NCBI GenBank assembly: GCA_028289345.1
Contig: JANQQL010000019.1
Span: 1 to 64,000 of the forward strand
Direction of reading: 5' to 3'
Origin: Planctomycetota bacterium
GTDB lineage: Bacteria > Planctomycetota > B15-G4 > SIAN01
DNA length: 64,000 bases
Part shown: positions 10,374 through 17,065 of the stretch, one piece after another
Layout of the letters: the number at the start of each line of letters is the position of its first letter
Numbering within the stretch: position 1 is the stretch's first letter
Translations under genes and position numbers: made by a program
The notes under the pieces: generated by a model
Databases searched by the model: none
What the model was told of the DNA's origin: nothing
Seen by the model: only the letters and a program-made list of their open reading frames with translations

Positions 10374-11339
10374 TCACCGCTTTCGCTCCAGTTCTCGCCG
10401 ATCCATCTCCTCCAACACGACTTCCCAGGGTGGAAACACGTCTCGATGCGTTGGGAAGATCTGCACCACCTCTCCGTCTTCGTCCAACAGGTAAGTCGTG
10501 ATGCGCTCGTAGTCGGTGGTTTGCTCGCGGGACAGGTCGGTCATCAGGGGAAAGGGGGGCGCACCGCCGAGTTGCTCGATCATTCGCTGAAACTCATCCA
10601 ATGATCGATCCTCTTGGGCGATGGCGATCACTCGAGCTTGGCGCTTCAGGAACTCAGGAAACAGGGCTTTCAGCTCACCGAGCTGATAGAGGGAGCCCGG
10701 TCACAAGCACGAGCGATAGGTGGTCAACACGACGGGACCTTGGCCGAGCAGGTCCTCGAGCGTCACGGGATCTCCGCTTGCTGACGGGAGCTCGAACGTC
10801 GAGGCTTCGTCGCCAATTGCGAGCCGCCCTGCGTTCCAGGAGTTCGAGAGTGAGTCGATTTGAATGGCTCGAGCCGCGTCGTGCCAACTCACGTGGTAGC
10901 GCTGGCGAAACAGTCGTGGCTTCGAGGTGGAAGACGGGACCGGACGCGCGTAGCTGACCACGTGGAACTCGAATCCGCCTCGCTCCGCTGGCGCAAGATC
11001 GCGCAACGGCACTTCCACCGGAGTTTCCGAGACGAGGAGCTCGTGGGGCTTGTTCAAGAACGAGGTCCGCAGTAGTTCATCCAGAGTCTCCGCTTCCTCA
11101 CCGAGCACGTGGATTTCGGGAAGCGTGTCGAGCTGCACGATTGCCTTCGGGACGCCCGAGGGGAGCAACGGATTCCTCACAAACTCCCATCCCGGCTTCC
11201 ATTCGAGAGCCAATTGCAGGCTGCCCGACTTCCCGGATGGATCCAGAGTCAAGCGTCCATCGATGGACATCGGAGTCGATGTCCCGGAACTCGTGCCGAG
11301 CAAGGCGGTTCCGGCGAAGATCAAGAGCGGGGAAGCCAT
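10374..11339 (-). CDS. Predicted selenoprotein: exported redoxin-domain protein with in-frame TGA (Sec213)
   Basis: One frame runs from the ATG at 11339 to the TGA at 10374, interrupted only by a TGA at 10701-10703. Read through, it gives 321 residues with the TGA as residue 213. The N-terminus is a signal peptide (MASPLLIFAGTALLG), followed by a beta-rich domain I do not recognise (about 20-180). An AhpC/TSA-thioredoxin-like domain starts at GDEASTFELP. Its active site reads TYRSC-L-U-PG, so the TGA falls on the peroxidatic cysteine position of W-C-P in redoxins and mirrors the S-C-T-U-P motif of deiodinase-like selenoproteins. The frame downstream keeps redoxin features (QLGELKALFPEFLKRQARVIAIAQED, then YLLDEDGEVV). 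GAGGAG lies 7 nt before the ATG. Without Sec insertion the product would end right after the active-site Cys. The alternative is a nonsense mutation or sequencing error. Confidence 0.82.
10664..10703 (-). promoter_or_regulatory. Bacterial SECIS-like hairpin directly downstream of the in-frame TGA
   Basis: On the coding strand the TGA is followed after 15 nt by CAGCTC-GGT-GAGCTG, a perfect 6-bp stem with a 3-nt loop that begins with G. A lower GGGC/GCCC helix (plus-strand 10695-10698 with 10664-10667) can stack beneath it. The apical loop starts 21 nt after TGA. The published bacterial SECIS consensus asks for an apical loop 16-37 nt after UGA with a G among its first two bases, and both hold here. 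The hairpin lies inside the coding sequence, as bacterial SECIS elements do. Confidence 0.7.
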
Positions 11340-11395
11340 GGGGAGTCTCCTCAGGGAAAGGGCCCATTCGCAGCTCCTGAGTCGCAATCCGCAGG

Positions 11396-11437
11396 GATCG
11401 GTTCACCACTTTTTTGCGAGGATGCTTTGAACCGATC
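11396..11437. promoter_or_regulatory. 10-bp inverted repeat in the selenoprotein/sigma divergent spacer
   Basis: GATCGGTTCA (11396-11405) and TGAACCGATC (11428-11437) are perfect inverted copies separated by 22 bp, so their centres are 32 bp apart, close to three helical turns. They lie in the 272-bp spacer between the divergent selenoprotein and ECF sigma genes. This looks like a pair of operator half-sites, or a leader hairpin of the minus-strand transcript; the sequence does not decide which. Confidence 0.5.
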
Positions 11438-11611
11438 GCGTCGCGCCGCGACCGAGGGGGAGGAAAGCCGGCGACCCGTGCGGGTGGTCGACCCGTCCGT
11501 GTGGGATGGGGCGAAGATTCTGGTGGCATCCGCCGGTTTCGACGTTTCGCTCCGCGCCGACCGACGGGTGTGCGTCCTGGTTGTTGGGTCTGAACACTGG
11601 AAGCTTCTCGG

Positions 11612-12181
11612 ATGAAGAAGTCCTCTCCCCACTCTGGCGACGCCAAAGATCGTCTTCTGGACGAGCTCTTGGTGCTGCGGGTGAAGGAGGGGAGTCGCGA
11701 GGCGTGGCAGCTCCTGGTGGATCGCTGGCAAGAGAAACTGTGGCGCCACGCGCGACGATTGGTGGGAAGTGAAGACGGCGCGTGGGACGTCATGCAGGAT
11801 GCTTGGATGGCCGTGGCTCGCCAGATCAAGGGCTTGCGGGACCCGGGAGCGTTGCGGCGCTGGTTGTACACCATCGTCACGCGGGCGGCGGTAAACCGTT
11901 ATCGCCGGGAGACCCAAGAAACGGCGGTCGCTTCACCGACCTTGGACACCCACCCAGCGCCGGAGCAGACCTCGCCGCGAGATCAGGCGGTGCAAGCACT
12001 GAAGCAAGCCTTGCGGCAACTCCCTGGTGAGCAGCAAGCACTGTTGTCCATGCACTACCTGGAAGAGTTCGGGATCGCGGACCTGGCCGAGATCCTCGGC
12101 GTCCCCGAAGGCACCGTGAAGTCAAGGTTGTATCACGCTCGGCAGCGGGTGAAGCAGATCCTGGAAAGGATGGAATCATGA
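11612..12181 (+). CDS. ECF-type RNA polymerase sigma factor
   Basis: A 189-residue sigma-70 family protein. Region 2 (about 25-95) includes EAWQLLVDRWQEKLWRHARRLVG, DVMQDAWMAV (the D-x-x-Q-D/E-x-F/W-type motif) and RRWLYTIVTRAAVNRYRR. Region 4 (about 125-185) carries LPGEQQALLSMHYLEEFGIADLAEILGV followed by EGTVKSRLYHARQRVK, the helix-turn-helix that reads the -35 element. It directs core polymerase to a dedicated promoter set. The next gene starts within its stop codon (ATGA), so the two are translationally coupled. It is transcribed away from the predicted selenoprotein gene, which makes shared regulation possible but unproven. Confidence 0.93.
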   Translation: MKKSSPHSGDAKDRLLDELLVLRVKEGSREAWQLLVDRWQEKLWRHARRLVGSEDGAWDVMQDAWMAVARQIKGLRDPGALRRWLYTIVTRAAVNRYRRETQETAVASPTLDTHPAPEQTSPRDQAVQALKQALRQLPGEQQALLSMHYLEEFGIADLAEILGVPEGTVKSRLYHARQRVKQILERMES

Positions 12182-12564
12182 ACGAATTCAAGGAAATGCT
12201 CAAAGAAGCCTTCGTTGGCGAAGAGCCCTACGATCCGTCCCCGGGGCGCGAAGCACTGCTGGCTTCCCTACGAAAGCTGGAAGGCCGAGATCGCACACTG
12301 CGCTGGATGATGTGGTTCGCCGTCACGTTCATGATGGCGGTCGCCGTGTGGGCCGGCTGGAGCTTCTTTCAGGCGGAAGAAAGCGACGTCCGAGAGCTCG
12401 TGCTGTACGCAACCTTGTTCGCGTTTGCTTGTCAGGGCATCGGCTGGGCAAAGATGTTCCTGTTCACCACCCAGAAGGACTTGAGCGTGCTCAAGGAGCT
12501 CAAGCGAGTGCAGATGATGATGCTGCAACACCAACCATCCGGATCAGGCCGGGACAACGGGTGA
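12178..12564 (+). CDS. Small two-helix membrane protein coupled to the ECF sigma factor
   Basis: A 128-residue protein with a soluble N-terminus (MNEFKEMLKEAFVGEEPYDP), two predicted membrane helices (about 42-62 MMWFAVTFMMAVAVWAGWSF and about 70-95) and a basic or helical cytoplasmic end. It overlaps the sigma gene by 4 nt. Its size and layout resemble the DUF6768-type small membrane proteins that accompany ECF sigma genes in planctomycetes; this match is from memory. There is no zinc-finger HxxxCxxC motif, so if it is the cognate anti-sigma it is not of the ZAS class. The role is inferred only from coupling. Confidence 0.75.
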   Translation: MNEFKEMLKEAFVGEEPYDPSPGREALLASLRKLEGRDRTLRWMMWFAVTFMMAVAVWAGWSFFQAEESDVRELVLYATLFAFACQGIGWAKMFLFTTQKDLSVLKELKRVQMMMLQHQPSGSGRDNG

Positions 12565-13473
12565 GCGACGGGTTGCGTGAGGGTCTCGAGCGGAGTGGTT
12601 TGCGACCGAGTCGACTTGACGGAGAACGGACAGTTGAAGGCTCCACCGCCATGGCCGGCGAGAGAAGGCGGCGTTTGGAGAGTCGAAGGGAAGGCCGAGT
12701 TCTCCGCAGCTCTGGGTCCCACGAGAGACAGGCATGGGAACGAGCAGAACTTTGGGGACCAAATGTCGGTCCGTCTTCACGTGGTGGCGGTCCGAGACCG
12801 TGCGGATCAACGACACCCAACCAACCCGCGGAACCTCCCATTCAGTGGCAAGGTGCGAGAGAGGAAGAATCTGGCCCGCACTTCGGACGACCAAGAGGCC
12901 TTGCTCTCGGCCAACCTACGCGACGACCTTGCGTCGAGCTTGACGTGCTCTTGACGATGGCGTAGGCGTGGAAGAGGGTTCCTTGCCGAGGGAAGACCCA
13001 AGCATCTCGCTCCACCGGGATCCCTGCAGTCATCGAAATACGGGCCAGTTACCGCGTTGGACGACGTCCACCTGGACGTGGTTCCCCTTTTTCTGGGGAA
13101 GGGTTTCTTTTTCGCCGGCGACGTGCGCGGTCCAGGTCGTTTGTGCGGATTCGAGTCGTCGCGATCCAACGCGCACGATCTCGGTGTCGATTTCCCAGAA
13201 CACCCGCCAACGGCAGATTTTCGGGTGAAGTTCGCGTCCGGAAATCCGTCACTTTGCAGCTGGGCCATGACGCAATCGGGCAGATTCGCGCACTGTCCAA
13301 AGTCGAAGAAACTTCGAAGATTCGAATGTCAGGATGTGTTGAAATCTCTGCCAAGCCGGCAGCCCCGGCGCCGAAGAATGAGCCTGGGGAAACGTTAGCC
13401 CCTGTCGATGGCCGCGCCGAGGCCACTACCTGGGCCGCGCGACGGACGAGACCGCGGCGGCTATTCTGTGGAA
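12565..13473. other. Long spacer of about 910 bp, no gene recognised
   Basis: No frame here gives a protein that looks real; the open frames are Arg/Ser/Pro-rich. It holds a short palindrome around 13301-13318 (TCGAAG-AAA-CTTCGA) and a TTCCCC/GGGGAA hairpin near 13082-13100 followed by a T-rich stretch, a weak terminator candidate. The remainder could be a decayed gene or an unrecognised RNA. Confidence 0.4.
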
Positions 13474-14247
13474 ATGACGCTTCGAGAGCTTCTCGCCGGG
13501 ATGGGCTGGGGGCTGGCCGGATTCCTTGGGCCGGGCTGCTCGCCGACCGCGGTGGATGGCTCTCCCTCCGCCGAGGCGAACGAATCGCGCCAGGGCGATT
13601 TCCTCCGGACCGAGCGAATTCGCATGGTCGAAGATCAGCTCCAGAGTCCAAAAGACGGACGGCGACCGGTCCGCGACCCTGCGGTGATCGCGGCCATGAA
13701 GCACGTGCCGCGACATGAGTTCGTTCCGGAGTCGCAACGCCGCCGTGCGTACGAGGATCGACCGTTGTCCATTGGTCACGAACAGACCATCTCCCAGCCG
13801 TACATGGTGGCAATCATGACCGAGTTGCTGGAGTTGTCTCCCGGCGATCGAGTGCTCGAAATTGGCACGGGTTCGGGCTACCAAGCCGCAGTGTTGTCTC
13901 AGCTCGCGGCGAAGGTGTTTTCGATCGAGATCGTCGCCCCTCTCGGGGAGCGTGCCAAGGCGACGTTAGCAGCGCAAGGTTGTGACAACGTAAGCACCCG
14001 GATCGGCGACGGGTACCAGGGCTGGCCGGAAGCGGCCCCGTTCGATGCGATCGTGGTGACCGCTGCCCCCGATCACGTTCCTCAACCACTGATCGATCAG
14101 TTGGAATCCGGAGGCCGCATGGTCATTCCTGTGGGACCACGGCAGAAAACCCAGAAGCTGCGAGTGATTGAGAAGCAGGGCGACGGATCGGTCATCGACA
14201 AGCAGGTCATGGCGGTCCGCTTCGTGCCGTTCACGGGAGACCGCTAG
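13474..14247 (+). CDS. pcm: Protein-L-isoaspartate O-methyltransferase, probably exported
   Basis: 257 residues. It transfers a methyl group from S-adenosylmethionine to isoaspartyl residues of damaged proteins, starting their repair. The family pattern is clear: MVEDQL, the V-P-R-H-E-F-V-P segment, the substrate loop QTISQPYMVAIMTELL, and the SAM loop VLEIGTGSGYQAAVLSQL, followed by DAIVVTAAPDHVP and GGRMVIPVG. It is longer than the usual 210-220 residues because of a hydrophobic N-terminus (LLAGMGWGLAGFLGPGC). This reads as a signal peptide, possibly with a degenerate lipobox, so the enzyme may work outside the cytoplasm. The start at 13474 is chosen because upstream in-frame sequence is unlike the family. 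The ribosome site is poor. Confidence 0.92.
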   Translation: MTLRELLAGMGWGLAGFLGPGCSPTAVDGSPSAEANESRQGDFLRTERIRMVEDQLQSPKDGRRPVRDPAVIAAMKHVPRHEFVPESQRRRAYEDRPLSIGHEQTISQPYMVAIMTELLELSPGDRVLEIGTGSGYQAAVLSQLAAKVFSIEIVAPLGERAKATLAAQGCDNVSTRIGDGYQGWPEAAPFDAIVVTAAPDHVPQPLIDQLESGGRMVIPVGPRQKTQKLRVIEKQGDGSVIDKQVMAVRFVPFTGDR

Positions 14248-14907
14248 CAGGCCGTAGAAAGATTCCTCGGAGGGCCGATCGAGAAACTTTCGTTTCCGCC
14301 GAGGAGTCGAGCCCCAGGCGAATCGGTGGATTCGTCGAGGACTCGAGGGCGACGACCGAGGCGAAAAGGTCCCTTCGCGCGGCGCGAGACTTTCTTGACA
14401 GCCTGCTCGGGGCGGCGCGTTCACCACGGCTTCTAAGAACCGTTCGAGCGAGGCCGTTCGAGCGAGGAAACTCCCGATGATTCTTCTCGTCGGCGACGGT
14501 CCTTCGCCTTCCCGAACCCCGGCGGCGCTCCTCGGCGGGATGCGGAGCGGGGAGCGAGATTCGGCTGGTCGACCTCTTTCTCCCCTCGGCAAGCCTTTGT
14601 TCGGATGGGCTCCGAAGACGGCGGCGTCAACCAGATTCTCGAGCGAGTCGCGTAAGACTGCTTCCCTGGGGCCCAGGTTTCAGCAAATTGGTTTCCGCTA
14701 CCTTTTTTCGCCGAATGTCGAATTTCTTGCCCCACTTCCGGGTCAAGGGGTTGAAAAAGGGGACAGATCCAAACATTAAGAGGGAATCTGGGAACTTTTG
14801 GCGGTGCGGCCTCCGCTCGAGGCGACTGTCAGGAGTTTCCCAAGGGCTTTCGTACCTGTCTTGGACCAATCCATCTGCCCCTCGAATCTGTCTGGTGAGG
14901 AGGAATC
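14248..14907. other. Spacer of about 660 bp, no gene recognised
   Basis: Contains a GAAAC-tttc-GTTTC hairpin inside CCTCGG/CCGAGG arms near 14270-14305, possibly ending the pcm transcript, and a perfect 14-bp tandem repeat at 14440-14467. TTGAAA (about 14753) with CATTAA 17 bp downstream is a weak promoter candidate for the gene at 14908. No coding frame is credible. Confidence 0.4.
14440..14467. repeat. Perfect 14-bp tandem duplication
   Basis: CCGTTCGAGCGAGG occurs twice head to tail with no gap. It is probably a replication slippage product; no function is evident. Confidence 0.8.
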
Positions 14908-15522
14908 ATGCTGCAATTGATCAAGGGTCGTCTCGATGCGCGACCTGGCCGACGCGGAACGGCGTTTCTCGCGTTGCTTCTGCTCGCACCCGCCGCGTTG
15001 GCGTGTGTGGTTCCGCGCGACCTCGACCGTCAGATCGAGCTTGCCGGAGACGAAGTCGTTTACGGCACCATCCTCGACTTCGAAGAGGTGTGGGCCAATG
15101 ACATCGAGGGGGAGAAGTTCCTCGCCACCAAGGTCCGCTTCCATGCGGACGAGTGCTTGGTTGCCGGGGATCGAAACGTCGAAGTCGAAATCTACTTCCG
15201 CGGCGGAGTGCTTCCCGGAAGTCCGACCACGACGATCACCCCGTCCCCCGAAGACATCCAGGTCGGCAAGCGCCTGCTGCTGTTCTTGGCCAAGCGCGAT
15301 TACTCCCAGCAGGCATTTGGCAAGGATCCGTTCATCCTCGACACCTATGCCGAGTGCTTCTCCCTGGATCACGTGCAGTCCCGTTCCGTGGACCGCCAGA
15401 TGGTCGTTGGCAAGGGCTACGGCTTTGCCTTCGAAAACAATGTCGATCTGAGCCAGGCTTGCGCACGCATCAAGTCTTCGGTGCAGAAGTTCCGCCTGAA
15501 GCAGGCTCAGGAAAACCGCTAA
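14908..15522 (+). CDS. Secreted protein of unknown function
   Basis: 204 residues with a signal peptide (about 1-32, TAFLALLLLAPAALA followed by CVVPRD). The mature part is beta-rich with three or four cysteines (Cys in DECLV, AECFS, ACARI), suggesting disulfides. The order of hydrophobic strands (VVYGTILDFEEVW, ATKVRFHADECLV, VEVEIYFRGG, KRLLLFLAKRDY) resembles small NTR/netrin-like or OB-fold exported domains, but I cannot name a family. A strong GAGGAGG precedes the ATG. The stop codon is followed at once by the ribosome site of the metalloprotease gene, so the two form an operon and may act together, for example as protease and partner or inhibitor (inference). Confidence 0.8.
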   Translation: MLQLIKGRLDARPGRRGTAFLALLLLAPAALACVVPRDLDRQIELAGDEVVYGTILDFEEVWANDIEGEKFLATKVRFHADECLVAGDRNVEVEIYFRGGVLPGSPTTTITPSPEDIQVGKRLLLFLAKRDYSQQAFGKDPFILDTYAECFSLDHVQSRSVDRQMVVGKGYGFAFENNVDLSQACARIKSSVQKFRLKQAQENR

Positions 15523-15532
15523 GGAGCTCATG

Positions 15533-16915
15533 ATGAAAACCAAATCCAAGCTCCTTCTGGCATTCGTTGCCTTGTTGGGGGGGACCTTCCTGATGTTCCC
15601 GGGAATCGTTCTCGCTTACGTGTTGAATGGCGAGAGTCTTCCCATCATCCGAAGTGGCAATGGCTATCAGCGGGACTTCCGCATTCGCAATGACTTCTCC
15701 GATCCGTCGGCGAACAACAACACCGTAGAAGAAGCCATGTTCCCCGGCGCCGTGGGAGCGCCCTTGGCCGTCTGGCGTGGCGCCAACGCTTGGAACTCCC
15801 AGAACGGCAACGCCGCCCGGAACTTCGACTTCGACTACCAAGGTCTCTCGACCACGTCGACCGGCAACGAAAACGTGGTTCAGGGTGGCTACGCGGGCAG
15901 CGGATGCGGTGGGAGTACCTTGGCGTTTGCCGAGCTGCCGAGCAGCAACGGCTGGCGCATTCGGTTTTGTGAGGCTGCGTGGATCTGGTCCGATGGCCCG
16001 GGCAACCCGTCGGGTGGACAGACGGACATTCGCGGGGTGGCGGCCCACGAGTTCGGCCACGTGCTGGGCATGGGCCACAGCAATGCCACTTGTGGCTTCT
16101 CCTGCACCGGGCGCCCGACCATGTGCGCGGGCATTTGCTTCAACGGTGTCGACGAGCGATCCATCGAAGCGGATGACCAGGCGGGTCTCGAGGACATCTA
16201 CGGCACCATCCCGTCGGTCAAGCCGAACCTGGTCAGTCTGGGTGGCTCCACCAACATCGGTGGGACGCTCATCATCGAAGGCTCTTCATTCGGCAGCTTG
16301 AACGTTCGAGTCAAGTTCACGGCGGAAACGAGTGTGGACGTGGATCCTCCGGGAACCGACACGGTCTCGCCGGACAGCACCACCTTGATTCGCTGCACGG
16401 TTCCCGCGGAAGCCCAGACCGGCAACGTGTTGGTGTGGAAGCACAACGCCAGCCCGCGCCGGTTGTCCAACTTCTTGCCGATCACCATCGGCCCGGCGCT
16501 CAGCCCCGACTGCTACGGGCAGAAAGGCGGCACGCCGACCCCCGGGACCAACGGGAATCCAAACATCGACCTGCTCTACGGCCCGTCGATCACTGGCAAC
16601 GAATGGACGGAAATCGAAGCCACGGGTTTCGAGCCCAACAAGACCGGCTTCTTCCTGTTGAGCCTGACCCAGAGCACCGTGACTTGGAAGAGCGCCACGA
16701 ATCTGAACGTCGGCTTCCCCTTGGTCATTCCGTTGGTGCTGGTTTCTTCGGATTCCAGCGGTGTGGTCAATCTGCCGTTCGCGATTGTCGACGCCCCGGA
16801 CTTCTTCGGGACCATCTTCTGGGCTCAGCTCCTGATTCGGGACGACGGCGGAGTCGATGGTTTCGCGACGACCGAAGCTCTCGGCATCGAGCTGTGTGAC
16901 GACATGATCGACTGA
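15533..16915 (+). CDS. Secreted matrixin-like zinc metalloprotease
   Basis: 460 residues. A signal peptide (about 1-28) precedes a catalytic domain carrying the metzincin zinc site HEFGHVLGMGH (H-E-x-x-H-x-x-G-x-x-H), with a downstream Met-turn candidate in RPTMCAG and the typical family segment LAFAELP. Cysteines cluster around the active site. A following beta-rich part (about 228-320, PNLVSLGGSTNIGGTLIIEGSSFG) resembles an IPT/TIG immunoglobulin-like domain. The C-terminal 120 residues form another beta domain like those ending several secreted proteins here. The ATG at 15533 is preferred to that at 15530 because GGAG then lies 6 rather than 3 nt upstream. It is co-transcribed with the preceding secreted protein and ended by a strong terminator. 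Confidence 0.88.
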   Translation: MKTKSKLLLAFVALLGGTFLMFPGIVLAYVLNGESLPIIRSGNGYQRDFRIRNDFSDPSANNNTVEEAMFPGAVGAPLAVWRGANAWNSQNGNAARNFDFDYQGLSTTSTGNENVVQGGYAGSGCGGSTLAFAELPSSNGWRIRFCEAAWIWSDGPGNPSGGQTDIRGVAAHEFGHVLGMGHSNATCGFSCTGRPTMCAGICFNGVDERSIEADDQAGLEDIYGTIPSVKPNLVSLGGSTNIGGTLIIEGSSFGSLNVRVKFTAETSVDVDPPGTDTVSPDSTTLIRCTVPAEAQTGNVLVWKHNASPRRLSNFLPITIGPALSPDCYGQKGGTPTPGTNGNPNIDLLYGPSITGNEWTEIEATGFEPNKTGFFLLSLTQSTVTWKSATNLNVGFPLVIPLVLVSSDSSGVVNLPFAIVDAPDFFGTIFWAQLLIRDDGGVDGFATTEALGIELCDDMID

Positions 16916-16947
16916 GCGGTCTCTGCAGTGCCTCGAAGCAAATCACG

Positions 16948-16976
16948 CGGGCGGCTCTTCGGAGCCGCCCGTTTTT
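16948..16976 (+). terminator. Rho-independent terminator after the metalloprotease operon
   Basis: A 10-bp perfect stem CGGGCGGCTC/GAGCCGCCCG with a TTCG tetraloop is followed by TTTTT. Confidence 0.92.
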
Positions 16977-17065
16977 CTTGCTTTGCGAAGAGGCGGACGG
17001 GAGCTGGATGGCCCTGCGGGAAAATGTAGGGTTCGTGCTCAAGCCCGATGTGGTCAAGGAGGTGG

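Noticed and set aside
10701-10703. Reading the in-frame TGA as a nonsense mutation (pseudogene)
   Set aside because: It falls exactly on the redox-active position with S-C-x-[TGA]-P context, the downstream frame is intact, and a SECIS-like hairpin follows. Sequencing error remains possible but is less likely.
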